A stretch of DNA of 64,000 nucleotides, taken from Ancylobacter novellus (lineage in GTDB: Bacteria > Pseudomonadota > Alphaproteobacteria > Rhizobiales > Methylopilaceae). A model generated the notes under the pieces. That model made no database searches. It saw only the letters and a program-made list of their open reading frames with translations, and was not told the origin of the DNA. Where the stretch lies: NCBI GenBank assembly GCA_003241695.1, contig QFPN01000002.1, positions 186,001-250,000 on the forward strand, in the 5' to 3' direction. Below are positions 54,132-62,684 of this stretch, piece by piece (position 1 is the stretch's first letter; the number at the start of each line of letters is the position of its first letter). The position numbers and the translations under genes are program-made.

Positions 54132-56429
54132 ATGGCCATCGGGCCGCAGCCGCGAAAGCCGAGGGGACGGGCGCTCGCTTTGCCGGGCTGGCGCGCCGCC
54201 GCGCCTTCGCGCCTTCCGGCGGCAGTCGGCGCGGCGCGCGACTGGCTGGCCGCGCGCCTCGCGGAGGAGGCGGAGGCCGGGCGCCCTGCGCTCTGGCTGC
54301 CGGTCGCGGTCGGGATCGGCGTCGCGGTCTATTTCGGCGCCGCGCGCGAGCCCGAGCTCTGGGCCGCCGTCGCAGCCTTTCTTCTGTCGGTCGTCCTTGT
54401 CGTCGCCGCCCGGCGACGTTTCGTGGCGCTCGGCCTCGCCTTCGCTCTGGCGGGCGCGACGGGCGGCTTTCTCGCGGCGAAGCTCGCGACGATCCGCGCC
54501 GAAGCGCCGGCGCTCGCGCGGCCGATGCGCGCCGAGGTCGTCGGGCGCGTGGCGCTGATCGAGCCGCGGGAGAACGGACGGCGTCGCGTGACGCTCGAGG
54601 TGGAGCGGTTCGGTCCGCTCGAGGACGAGGCGTTGCCGCGAAAGGCGCGCGTGACGATGGGCGCGGCGCCGGCCTTCTCCGCGGGAGACCGGATTTCGCT
54701 CGAGGCCTATTGGCGACCGCCCGACGGGCCGGTGCGGCCCGGCGGCTACGACTTCGCGCGCGTCGCCTTCTACGGCGGGATCGGCGCGACCGCCTTCGCT
54801 CCGACCAAGGTGAAGGCCTGGGGGCCAGCGGACGAACAGGGCGCCGGCGCCGCGCTCCAGCGCCTGCGCGAACGGCTCACGGCCCGCGTGACGCAGGCCA
54901 TCGGAGGACCGGAGGGAACCGTCGCGGCGGCGCTCGTCACGGGCGTGCAGGGGCCGATCCCGCAGGCGACCGAGGACGATCTGCGCGCCGCGGGCCTCAG
55001 CCACATCCTGTCGATCTCCGGGCTGCACATGGCGTTGATCGCCGGCACGCTGTTCTGGATCGTGCGGGCCGCGCTCGCGCTGTCTCCCGCCGCTGCGCTG
55101 CGCTGGCCGGTCAAGGGGATCGCCGCCGCGGTCGCGCTCGCCGGAGCGACCTTCTATCTCGCGCTGTCCGGCGCGGAGGTCGCGACCCAGCGTTCCTACG
55201 TCATGATCGCGATCGCCTTTGCGGCCGTCCTCGTCGGGCGGCCGGCGCTCGCGCCGCGGAACTTCGCGCTCGCAGGCCTCGCCGTGCTCGCGCTGACGCC
55301 GGCGTCGCTGCTCGGGCCGTCGTTCCAGATGTCCTTCGCCGCGGTCGCCGGGCTTGTCGCCTGGTTCGAGGCGCGGCGCGACCGCGAAAGGCCGCCTCCG
55401 CCCGAGACGCGCGCGGGGCGGTTTCTGCGCTGGCTCGCGGCCGGGGCGGCCGTCGCGGTCATGACGACGCTGGTCGCGGGGCTCGCGACCGCGCCCTTCG
55501 CCGCCTATCACTTCCACCGGGTCACGCCCTATTCGCTCGCCGGCAACGCGCTCGCGAGCCCTCTGCTCGGGCTGATCGTGATGCCGAGCGTCGTCGGCGG
55601 CCTCGTCTTCGCGCCGCTCGGCCTCGACGGCCCGTGGTGGCAGGCCATGGGCCTCGGCCTCAAGGGCGTGCTCGCGATCGCGCGCGCGGTCGCGTCCTGG
55701 CCCGGCTCCGAACGATTCGTCCTAGCCTTCGGCGAAACCGCGCTCGCGCTCTACGCCTTCGGGCTCGCCTGGCTGTGCCTGTGGCGGACGGCGCTTCGCT
55801 TCGCGGGGATACCGGTGCTCTGCGCCGCGTTCCTGCTCTCGGCCTTTCCCGCGCGGCCCGACGTCGTCATCGACGCGGGCGGCCGCATGATCGCGGCGCG
55901 CGGGCCGGACGGGCGGCTCGCGATCGTCGGCGGACGGCCGTCCGCCTTCGCGGCGAAGGTCTGGCGCGCGGCGGACGCTGAACCGCCGGGCGCTCCGCCG
56001 CCGGCTTCGGGCGCGCGCTGCGACCCTTACGGCTGCGTCGCGCCGCTCGCCGGGGGCGGCGAGGCGGCGCTCGTCCTCGACGCCCGCGCCTTCGACGAGG
56101 AGTGCCGGCTCGCCGTTCTCGTCGTCACGCCGCTCGCCGCGCCCGACGCCTGCCGCGAGACGGCGGCGGTGATCGACCGCCGGACGCTCGACCGGACCGG
56201 CGCGCTCGAACTCTCGCGCGCCGGAGCCGTCTTTTCGGGCCGTTCCGCCCGCGATCCGGCGGGACGCCGTCCATGGTTCGGACCGCCGCCGCGCGACGCG
56301 CCTGCGGACGACGCCCTGCGCCTCGTCTTCGCGCCGCGCGCGCCCGTCCCGGCCGCGCGGCCGGTTTCCGCGGTCGATCCGACCGATTCAGGCGATGCGG
56401 AAGACGTTCCGCAAGCCGAAGCGAATTGA
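54132..56429 (+). CDS. comEC: ComEC/Rec2-like DNA-uptake channel protein
   Basis: A membrane protein of 765 residues with the N-terminal soluble DUF4131-like part (about 90-230), then the competence domain, whose signature SISGLHMALIAGTLFWIV is near residue 293-310. The C-terminal ~170 residues after the last membrane segments keep a VVIDAGGRMIAARGPDG stretch that recalls the start of a metallo-beta-lactamase-like domain, but no HxHxDH motif is seen. ComEC forms the inner-membrane DNA channel. ATG after GGGGAAAAGACGCGC. Confidence 0.9.
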   Translation: MAIGPQPRKPRGRALALPGWRAAAPSRLPAAVGAARDWLAARLAEEAEAGRPALWLPVAVGIGVAVYFGAAREPELWAAVAAFLLSVVLVVAARRRFVALGLAFALAGATGGFLAAKLATIRAEAPALARPMRAEVVGRVALIEPRENGRRRVTLEVERFGPLEDEALPRKARVTMGAAPAFSAGDRISLEAYWRPPDGPVRPGGYDFARVAFYGGIGATAFAPTKVKAWGPADEQGAGAALQRLRERLTARVTQAIGGPEGTVAAALVTGVQGPIPQATEDDLRAAGLSHILSISGLHMALIAGTLFWIVRAALALSPAAALRWPVKGIAAAVALAGATFYLALSGAEVATQRSYVMIAIAFAAVLVGRPALAPRNFALAGLAVLALTPASLLGPSFQMSFAAVAGLVAWFEARRDRERPPPPETRAGRFLRWLAAGAAVAVMTTLVAGLATAPFAAYHFHRVTPYSLAGNALASPLLGLIVMPSVVGGLVFAPLGLDGPWWQAMGLGLKGVLAIARAVASWPGSERFVLAFGETALALYAFGLAWLCLWRTALRFAGIPVLCAAFLLSAFPARPDVVIDAGGRMIAARGPDGRLAIVGGRPSAFAAKVWRAADAEPPGAPPPASGARCDPYGCVAPLAGGGEAALVLDARAFDEECRLAVLVVTPLAAPDACRETAAVIDRRTLDRTGALELSRAGAVFSGRSARDPAGRRPWFGPPPRDAPADDALRLVFAPRAPVPAARPVSAVDPTDSGDAEDVPQAEAN

Positions 56430-56461
56430 GCGACGGCGGCGCTCCGGGATGACAGAGTACG

Positions 56462-57160
56462 TCAGTAGCGCCTGATCAGTCCCACGAGCCGGCCCTGGAT
56501 CGCCACGCGGTCGGGGCCGAAGATGCGGGTCTCGTAAGCGGGGTTCGCGGCTTCCAGCGCGATCGACGCGCCGCGCTTGCGCAGGCGCTTCAGCGTCGCC
56601 TCCTCGTCGTCGACCAGCGCCACCACGATGTCGCCGGTCTCGGCCGTGTCCTGCTTGCGGATTAGCACGAGGTCGCCGTCGAGGATGCCGGCCTCGATCA
56701 TCGAATCGCCCCGCACCTCGAGCGCGAAATGCTCGCCGCCACCGAGCATGTCCGGCGCGACCGCGATGGTGTGGCTGCGCGACTGGATCGCCTCGATTGG
56801 CACGCCCGCCGCGATCCGGCCCATCACCGGGATCGTGACCGAGCGCGGATCTTCCTCCGCGCCGGCCGGCGCACGGCGGCCGAGATTGCCCTCGATGACG
56901 TTCGGCGCGAACCGTCCCGTCGGCCGGGACACGGGCGGGGCCGCGGCTTCCGGAAGCTTGACCACTTCGAGCGCGCGCGCCCGGTTCGGAAGCCGCCGAA
57001 TGAAGCCGCGCTCCTCGAGCGCCATGATGAGGCGGTGGATGCCCGATTTCGACTGCAGGCCGAGCGCGTCCTTCATCTCCTCGAAGGAGGGCGGCACGCC
57101 GGTCTCCTTCAGTCGCTCGTGGATGAAACGGAGCAGATCGTACTGCTTGCGGGTCAGCAT
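56462..57160 (-). CDS. lexA: LexA, repressor of the SOS response
   Basis: A repressor of 232 residues. The N-terminal winged helix-turn-helix spans about 1-65, the self-cleavage site is Ala118-Gly119 in IAAGVP, and the catalytic dyad is Ser153 (RGDSMIEAG) and Lys191. ATG after GGGAGCCCGCG. The gene is preceded 47 bases upstream by an alphaproteobacterial SOS box, so it is autoregulated. It converges on comEC. Confidence 0.97.
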   Translation of the reverse strand: MLTRKQYDLLRFIHERLKETGVPPSFEEMKDALGLQSKSGIHRLIMALEERGFIRRLPNRARALEVVKLPEAAAPPVSRPTGRFAPNVIEGNLGRRAPAGAEEDPRSVTIPVMGRIAAGVPIEAIQSRSHTIAVAPDMLGGGEHFALEVRGDSMIEAGILDGDLVLIRKQDTAETGDIVVALVDDEEATLKRLRKRGASIALEAANPAYETRIFGPDRVAIQGRLVGLIRRY

Positions 57161-57207
57161 CGCGGGCTCCCGACGCGGGCAAAACAAATCATGAACAAGC
57201 TCTAGCT

Positions 57208-57222
57208 GTTCTAGATGTGTTC
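57208..57222. promoter_or_regulatory. SOS box (GTTC-N7-GTTC) upstream of lexA
   Basis: GTTC TAGATGT GTTC on the plus strand reads GAAC-N7-GAAC toward lexA. This direct repeat is the known LexA operator of alphaproteobacteria. A further GAAC lies at 57193-57196, so a second, weaker half-site may be present. Confidence 0.9.
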
Positions 57223-57289
57223 CGCAAGCGTTAACGCCACGTTTCCGTCCGTGGAATTTTTCGCATGACCTTCGGCGGGGCGCAGCGCC

Positions 57290-58507
57290 TCAATAGGGAT
57301 AGGGCAGCGCCAGGATGCGGCAGGGGTCGCCCGCGCGGGCCGCGGGGGCGTGGATCGGCCGAACCAGCAGGCATTCCGCGTCGGAAAGCGGGCGAAGCAT
57401 CGAGGAGTCCTGCCGCGGAAACGCGGTTGCGACCGGGACGCCGTCCGAAGCGACGTCGAGCTTCGCGCGCATGTAGTCCTCGCGCTGGTCGTTTTCGGGC
57501 ATGTCGCGGCCGAGACGCGCCGGCAGGAGCACGGGCTCCAGGTCGTTCCGTCCCGAGAGCCTGCGGATCGCCGGCGCGAGAAACAGCACGGAGCAGACGA
57601 TCGCCGAGACCGGGTTGCCCGGAAGACCGAGCGCGAGCGTCGCGCCCCGGCGGCCCGCCATCATGGGCTTGCCCGGCCGCATCGCGATCTTCCAGAAATC
57701 GAGCGAGACGCCGGCGGCTTCGAGGGCGGGACGGACGAGATCGTGGTCGCCGACCGAGGCGCCGCCGAGCGTGACGAGGATGTCCGCGCCTTGCGCGAAA
57801 GCGCTGTCGATTGCGGCGCGGATCGCCTCCGGGCGGTCGGGGGCGACGCCGAGATCGATCGGCGTTCCGCCCTCGCCCTCGACGACGGCGGCGATCGCGA
57901 AGCTGTTGGAGGCGACGATCTGGTCCGGCCCGACGGGTTCTCCGGGGGCCACGAGTTCGTCGCCGGTGGCGAGAATCGCCACGCGGGGCTTTCGCGCGGC
58001 TTCGACCGACGGATGGCCGAGCGCGGCGGCGAGCGCCAGGTCGCGCGCGCCGAGGCGACGGCCGGCGTCGAGCAACGTCTCGCCTTGGGCGAAGTCGAGG
58101 CCCGCGCGGCGGATGTGGCGGCCTTCGACCACGGCTTCGCGCGCGACGATCGCGTCGCCGTCGCGGTCGGCGTCCTCCTGCAGGAGGATCGAGTCGGCGC
58201 CGTCCGGAACCGGCGCGCCGGTGAAGATGCGCGCGGCCTCGCCCACGCCGACGACGCCCCGGAAACCCTTGCCGGCGGCCGATTCTCCGACGACCGCGAG
58301 CCGCGCTCCGGCGACGGCGTCCGCGGCGCGCACGGCGTAGCCGTCCATGGCGGAGCAGTTCCACGGCGGCTGGGTGCGCAGCGCCGCAAGCGGAACGGCG
58401 AGCGTGCGGCCGAGCGCGGCGGAGAGCGCGACGCGTTCGGCCGGCAGCGGAACGAGGCCCCCAAGAATGCGCGCGCGCGCCTCGGGGACGGGAAGCAGCC
58501 CGCTCAC
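57290..58507 (-). CDS. moeA: Molybdopterin molybdenumtransferase MoeA
   Basis: An enzyme of 405 residues that inserts molybdate into adenylated molybdopterin. Signatures: PPWNCSAMDGYAVRAAD, GEAARIFTGAPVPDGADSI, ILATGDELVAPGEPVGPDQI, LGGASVGDHDLVRPALE and RPGKPMMAGR with LGLPGNPVSA. The GTG start overlaps the moaC stop as GTGA. Together with moaC it provides molybdenum cofactor steps. Confidence 0.95.
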   Translation of the reverse strand: MSGLLPVPEARARILGGLVPLPAERVALSAALGRTLAVPLAALRTQPPWNCSAMDGYAVRAADAVAGARLAVVGESAAGKGFRGVVGVGEAARIFTGAPVPDGADSILLQEDADRDGDAIVAREAVVEGRHIRRAGLDFAQGETLLDAGRRLGARDLALAAALGHPSVEAARKPRVAILATGDELVAPGEPVGPDQIVASNSFAIAAVVEGEGGTPIDLGVAPDRPEAIRAAIDSAFAQGADILVTLGGASVGDHDLVRPALEAAGVSLDFWKIAMRPGKPMMAGRRGATLALGLPGNPVSAIVCSVLFLAPAIRRLSGRNDLEPVLLPARLGRDMPENDQREDYMRAKLDVASDGVPVATAFPRQDSSMLRPLSDAECLLVRPIHAPAARAGDPCRILALPYPY

Positions 58508-59019
58508 CGTGGCTCCCCGGCGTGGAAATCTCCGGACCGGCCGCCGCTCTTGGCGACAAGCCGGACGCCCTCGATCCGCATGCCGCGATCGACCGCCTTG
58601 GTCATGTCGTAGACCGTGAGACAGGCGACCGACACCGCGGTCAGGGCCTCCATCTCTACGCCGGTCGGCCCGGTGACCCGCGCCGTCGCCGTCACGCGCA
58701 CGCCGGGCAGGGCCTCGTCCGGCGCGAGATCGACGGAGACCTTCGAGAGCGCGAGCGGGTGGCAGAGGGGGATCAGCTCGTGGGTCCGCTTCGCCGCCAT
58801 GATGCCGGCGATGCGGGCGACGCCTAGCACGTCGCCCTTCTTCGCCTCGCCCTCGATCACGAGGCGGAGCGTCTCCGGCGCCATGACGACCAGCCCCTCG
58901 GCCGTCGCCTCCCGGGTCGTGGCGGGCTTGTCGCCGACGTCGACCATATGGGCCTCGCCGGAAGCGGAGATGTGGGTCAGCGTCGCGTCGCGCGCGGGGG
59001 CGGAAGGCGGCGTCGTCAT
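58504..59019 (-). CDS. moaC: Cyclic pyranopterin monophosphate synthase MoaC
   Basis: An enzyme of 171 residues that makes cyclic pyranopterin monophosphate from the MoaA product. Signatures: MVDVGDKPATTREATAEG, KKGDVLGVARIAGIMAAKRT, LIPLCHPLALSKV and GVEMEALTAVSVACLTVYDM with KAVDRGM. The true start follows GGGGAATCCGTG. Its ATG shares one base with the stop of the small membrane protein before it, and its stop overlaps moeA. Confidence 0.96.
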   Translation of the reverse strand: MTTPPSAPARDATLTHISASGEAHMVDVGDKPATTREATAEGLVVMAPETLRLVIEGEAKKGDVLGVARIAGIMAAKRTHELIPLCHPLALSKVSVDLAPDEALPGVRVTATARVTGPTGVEMEALTAVSVACLTVYDMTKAVDRGMRIEGVRLVAKSGGRSGDFHAGEPR

Positions 59020-59381
59020 CACGGATTCCCCTGGATCAGCGCGCTGGCGATGTCGAAGCTGACCGCCGCGAAGACGCCGAGCCCGGTCAGCCCGAAGCCA
59101 ATGAGATAAAGCCGCGTCGCGCGGTCGTAGATTCGTTTCGCCAGGCTCTCGATCGGAAGCAGCAGAGCGAGGGCGCGGATCTGGAGCAGGGCGCCGGCGA
59201 AGATCGCGAGCACCGGAAAGACGTCGTAGAAGCGCCACGTCCCGGGGGTCGACGCCCATTGCGAGAGAAAGCCGAGCGTGAACGACACGGTGATGCCGAA
59301 CGCCGTGATCGTGCCGTTGCGGAACACCGGCTCGATCCGGGTTTCGCCGGAGGACGTCTCGAGAGTGTCGAGGTCGGCCAT
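59019..59381 (-). CDS. Small membrane protein, unknown function
   Basis: A protein of 120 residues with three hydrophobic segments (about 26-42, 55-72, 92-115) and a short charged N-terminus. The pattern TAFGITVSFTLGFLSQW, VFPVLAIFAGALLQIRALALLL and YLIGFGLTGLGVFAAVSF suggests a small three-helix protein. I do not recognise the family. It starts 7 bases after the DUF1003-type gene and touches moaC, so it is translated within the trp-moa transcript. No enzyme motif is visible. Confidence 0.75.
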   Translation of the reverse strand: MADLDTLETSSGETRIEPVFRNGTITAFGITVSFTLGFLSQWASTPGTWRFYDVFPVLAIFAGALLQIRALALLLPIESLAKRIYDRATRLYLIGFGLTGLGVFAAVSFDIASALIQGNP

Positions 59382-59388
59382 CGGTCGT

Positions 59389-59988
59389 CTATCTCGGCTC
59401 GTCGCGCCGTTCGCGCAGAAGCGCGGCCAGGGCGTCGATCTGTTCCTGCTGCCTCGCGATCAAGCCGACGAGATGGTCGTCGCGCAGCCGGTCGAGCTTC
59501 TCGTGCAGCGCCATGATCTCGATCTCGGCCTTGAGGTTCACCTCGTAGTCGAGCCGGGCGTCGTGGCGGTCCTTCGACGACTGCCGGTTCTGGCTCATCA
59601 TGATCACGGGCGCCTGCAGCGCGGCCAGCATGGACAGCATCAGGTTGAGGAAGATGAACGGGTAGGGGTCGAAGGGCTGCGTCAGGAGCCAGACGTTGGC
59701 CGCCGCCCACAGGACGAGGAACAGGCAGAACAGGGTGATGAAGGTCCAGGAGCCGCCGAAGGTCGCGACCTTGTCGGCGAGGCGCTCGCCGAACGTCATC
59801 TCGTCGTCGAACACCTCGTTCGGGTCGCGCGACAGCACGGTCCGCGCCTTGGCGTGGCGGAGCGCGGTGCGCTCGCTGCCGTCGAGGGCGTCGACGGCCC
59901 GGCCGAACCAGCGCTGCGCGGCGCGCTCGACCTGCGCCGCATGCTCCGCGTCGGGCGCGTCGGGAAGGGAGCGTTCGGCGTCGGTCAT
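59389..59988 (-). CDS. DUF1003 family membrane protein
   Basis: A protein of 199 residues of the DUF1003 type. A cytoplasmic N-terminal half ending in FGERLADKVATFGGSWTF leads into two membrane helices (about 78-100 and 108-128) joined by TQPFDPYPFIFLNLMLS, the family core. The C-terminal 65 residues are a coiled coil with Arg/Asp/Glu-rich RHDARLDYEVNLKAEIEIM and a heptad tail. Function of the family is unknown. It starts 29 bases after trpC. Confidence 0.88.
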   Translation of the reverse strand: MTDAERSLPDAPDAEHAAQVERAAQRWFGRAVDALDGSERTALRHAKARTVLSRDPNEVFDDEMTFGERLADKVATFGGSWTFITLFCLFLVLWAAANVWLLTQPFDPYPFIFLNLMLSMLAALQAPVIMMSQNRQSSKDRHDARLDYEVNLKAEIEIMALHEKLDRLRDDHLVGLIARQQEQIDALAALLRERRDEPR

Positions 59989-60017
59989 CGTCTGTCCCGC
60001 ATCTGCGCGACGTCGCG

Positions 60018-60812
60018 TCAGGCTGCGAGCAGCGCGCGGGTCGCGGCCGTCACGTCGGGCTGGCGCATGAGGCTTTCGCCCACGAGCAGGGTCCGGCAGC
60101 CGCAGGCGGCGAGGCGCGCGACGTCGGCCGCGGTGAAGATCCCGCTTTCGCCGACGAGAATTCTGTCGCCGGGCACACGGGCGGAAAGCTCCTCGGTGGT
60201 CTCCAGCCGGACCTCGAAGGTCCTCAGGTTCCGGTTGTTGACGCCGACCAGGGCCGTTCCGAGCGGCAGCCCCCGGTCGAGCTCCTCCGCGTCGTGGACC
60301 TCGACCAGAACGTCCATGCCGAAGTCGCCCGCCGCCGCGACGAGGTCGCGCGCCTGCGCGTCGGTCACCGCCGCCATGATCACGAGGATGCAGTCGGCGC
60401 CGAGCGCCCGGCTCTCGGCGACCTGATAGGGGTCGTAGAGGAAATCCTTGCGGATGACGGGCAGCGAGACCGCCTCGCGCGCGGCGGCGAGATAGTCCGG
60501 CGCGCCCTGGAACGAGGGGCCGTCGGTCAGCACCGAGAGGCAGGCCGCGCCGCCGTCCTCATAGGCGCGGGCGAGCGCCGGCGGATCGAAGTCCGCGCGG
60601 ATCAGGCCCTTGGACGGGCTCGCCTTCTTGATCTCGGCGATGAGCGCGGCGCGGCCCTGCGCGTGCGCGGCGCGGATCGCGTTCACGAAGCCGCGCGGCG
60701 TCGAGGCGGCCTCGGCGGCGCGGACGACCTCGGAATAGGGACGCGCGGCCTTGGCGGCCTCGATTTCCTTCAGCTTGTAGGCGCCGATGCGCGCCAGCAC
60801 GTCGGCGGTCAT
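60018..60812 (-). CDS. trpC: Indole-3-glycerol phosphate synthase TrpC
   Basis: A TIM-barrel enzyme of 264 residues for the fourth step of tryptophan synthesis. Signatures: LIAEIKKASPSKGLIRADF with the catalytic lysines, LSVLTDGPSFQGAPDYL, LPVIRKDFLYDPYQV, GVNNRNLRTFEV and LVGESGIFTAADV. Monofunctional, not fused to TrpF. ATG overlaps the trpD stop as ATGA. Confidence 0.97.
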   Translation of the reverse strand: MTADVLARIGAYKLKEIEAAKAARPYSEVVRAAEAASTPRGFVNAIRAAHAQGRAALIAEIKKASPSKGLIRADFDPPALARAYEDGGAACLSVLTDGPSFQGAPDYLAAAREAVSLPVIRKDFLYDPYQVAESRALGADCILVIMAAVTDAQARDLVAAAGDFGMDVLVEVHDAEELDRGLPLGTALVGVNNRNLRTFEVRLETTEELSARVPGDRILVGESGIFTAADVARLAACGCRTLLVGESLMRQPDVTAATRALLAA

Positions 60813-61834
60813 GCGGCCTCCTGCGGGTTCGAGACGCGCACCAGCGCGTCGAGGCGCGAATAGGCCGCGCCCGTGTCGAGCGCGGCCGCCGCAAGCTCCG
60901 CGCCTTCGGCGAGGGATCCGGCGCGGCCCGCCACCACCAGCGTCGCGGCGGCGTTCAGGATCGCGACGTCGCGATAGGCGCCGGGCTCGCCGTCGAGCAC
61001 GCGGCGCAGCGCCAGCGCGTTGGCGGCGGCGTCGCCGCCCTTGAGCGCCTGGACCGGATGGCGGGAAAGACCGGCGGTTTCGGGCGTGATCTCGAAGGTC
61101 GTGACCCGCCCGTCCTTCAGCGCGGCGACCGAGGTCGGCCCCGTCGTCGTGATCTCGTCGAGGCCGTCGGAGCCGTGCACCACCCAGGCGGCCTCGGAGC
61201 CGAGCGTGAGAAGCGCCTCGGCGATCGGCTCGACCCATTTGGCTGCGAACACGCCGACCATCTGGCGCTTCACGCCCGCCGGGTTCGAGAGCGGGCCGAG
61301 CAGGTTGAAGATGGTGCGGACGCCGAGCTCCGTCCGCGCCGGCCCGACATGGCGCATGGCGGCGTGATGGTTCGGCGCGAACATGAAGCCGATGCCGGCC
61401 TCGGCGATGCAGGCGGCGATGCGGTCGGGGGTGAGGTCCACCTCGACGCCGAGCGCCTTCAGCACGTCGGCGGAGCCGGACTTCGAGGACAGCGCCCGGT
61501 TGCCGTGCTTGGCGACCGGCACGCCGCAGCCCGCGACCACGAAGGCCGCGCAGGTCGAGACGTTGACCGAGCCGGCGCCGTCGCCGCCCGTGCCGACGAC
61601 GTCGACGGCGTCCGCCGGCGCCTCGACCGGGACCATGCGCGCGCGCATGGCCGCGACCGCGCCCGCGATCTCGTCGACGGTCTCGCCGCGGAGCCGCAGC
61701 CCCATCAGGAAGGCGCCGATCTGCGCCGGGGTGCATTCGCCGGACATGATCCGGCCGAAGGCGGCTTCCGCCGTCGCCCTGTCGAGCGCGCGGCCTTCGG
61801 CGATCTCGGCGATGACCGGCTTGAAAGCGTCCAT
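60809..61834 (-). CDS. trpD: Anthranilate phosphoribosyltransferase TrpD
   Basis: An enzyme of 341 residues that transfers phosphoribose from PRPP to anthranilate. The PRPP loop is VVGTGGDGAGSVNVSTCAAF, followed by KHGNRALSSKSGSADVLKALGV, FMFAPNHHAAMRHVGPAR, RTIFNLLGPLSNPA and the GSDGLDEITTTGPT site. Eleven bases separate it from trpG and it overlaps trpC. Confidence 0.97.
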   Translation of the reverse strand: MDAFKPVIAEIAEGRALDRATAEAAFGRIMSGECTPAQIGAFLMGLRLRGETVDEIAGAVAAMRARMVPVEAPADAVDVVGTGGDGAGSVNVSTCAAFVVAGCGVPVAKHGNRALSSKSGSADVLKALGVEVDLTPDRIAACIAEAGIGFMFAPNHHAAMRHVGPARTELGVRTIFNLLGPLSNPAGVKRQMVGVFAAKWVEPIAEALLTLGSEAAWVVHGSDGLDEITTTGPTSVAALKDGRVTTFEITPETAGLSRHPVQALKGGDAAANALALRRVLDGEPGAYRDVAILNAAATLVVAGRAGSLAEGAELAAAALDTGAAYSRLDALVRVSNPQEAA

Positions 61835-61845
61835 GTCCGCGCCCG

Positions 61846-62466
61846 TCAGCTCGCGCGCGCGGCGGCGAGCCGGCGGCGGGTCTGGTTCCAGTCTGCGGCC
61901 TCGGCGAGGAAGTTGCCGAAGATCGTCGCGCCGTGTTCCGAGGCGATGCTCTCGGGATGGAACTGCACCCCGTGGACCGGCCAGGCCCGGTGCGACAGGC
62001 CCATGATCAGGCCGTCGGCCGTCTCCGCGGTGACTTCGAGTTCTTCCGGCAGGCCGTCACGACGGACCACGAGCGAGTGATAGCGCGTCGCGCTCAGGGG
62101 GCCGTTGATGCCGCGGAAGGGGCCGCGGCCCCCGTGCAGGATGGTGGCGAGCTTGCCGTGGACCGGCGTCGGGGCGCGCTCCACCACGCCGCCGAACACT
62201 TCGCCGATGGCCTGATGGCCGAGGCAGACGCCGAAGACGGGCACCTCGCCCGCCGCGGCCTTGATCAGCTCGCAGGAGATGCCCGCCTCGTGCGGGGTGC
62301 AGGGGCCGGGCGAGATGACGATCGCGTCCGGGCCCTCGGCGAGGACCTCGGCCACGGTTGTCTTGTCGTTGCGCCGCACGGTCACCTGCGCGCCGAGCGC
62401 GCCGATGGCGTGCACGACGTTCCACGTGAAGCTGTCGTAGTTGTCGATCAGGGTGACGGCGGTCAT
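61846..62466 (-). CDS. trpG: Anthranilate synthase glutamine amidotransferase TrpG
   Basis: A class I amidotransferase of 206 residues that supplies ammonia to TrpE. Visible are LIDNYDSFTWNVVHAIG, the oxyanion SPGPCTP, catalytic cysteine in GVCLGHQAIGEVFGG and the histidine/glutamate pair in VQFHPESIASEHG. It may also serve folate synthesis as PabA. The partner TrpE is not in the window; upstream of trpG lies a palindromic repeat and then a DUF2865 gene. Confidence 0.95.
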   Translation of the reverse strand: MTAVTLIDNYDSFTWNVVHAIGALGAQVTVRRNDKTTVAEVLAEGPDAIVISPGPCTPHEAGISCELIKAAAGEVPVFGVCLGHQAIGEVFGGVVERAPTPVHGKLATILHGGRGPFRGINGPLSATRYHSLVVRRDGLPEELEVTAETADGLIMGLSHRAWPVHGVQFHPESIASEHGATIFGNFLAEAADWNQTRRRLAAARAS

Positions 62467-62555
62467 CGCTCAAGCTCCGGCGCGCCGAGAAAGCGCGAGC
62501 GCGCGCCTCGCGTCAAGGGCGGGAAGAGGGAACGGGCCAGCGGACGCTCTCCGCC

Positions 62556-62647
62556 GTCATGCCCGAGCTTGTCTCGGGCATCCACGACTTCGGACCGACC
62601 AGCGCTTGGCGATCAAGTCGTGGATACCCGGCTGCGCCGGGCATGAC
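62556..62647. repeat. Nested palindromic repeat upstream of trpG
   Basis: Outer arms GTCATG/CATGAC and the 10-base arms TCCACGACTT/AAGTCGTGGA pair across the element, and each arm holds its own hairpin (GCCCGAG-CTTGT-CTCGGGC and CCCGG-CTGCG-CCGGG). It forms a compact cruciform-like structure between the DUF2865 gene and trpG, typical of dispersed intergenic palindromes in Hyphomicrobiales. Confidence 0.75.
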
Positions 62648-62684
62648 GACGTACCGCGCGGGCGATCGGGTTGTCGCAGCATGG

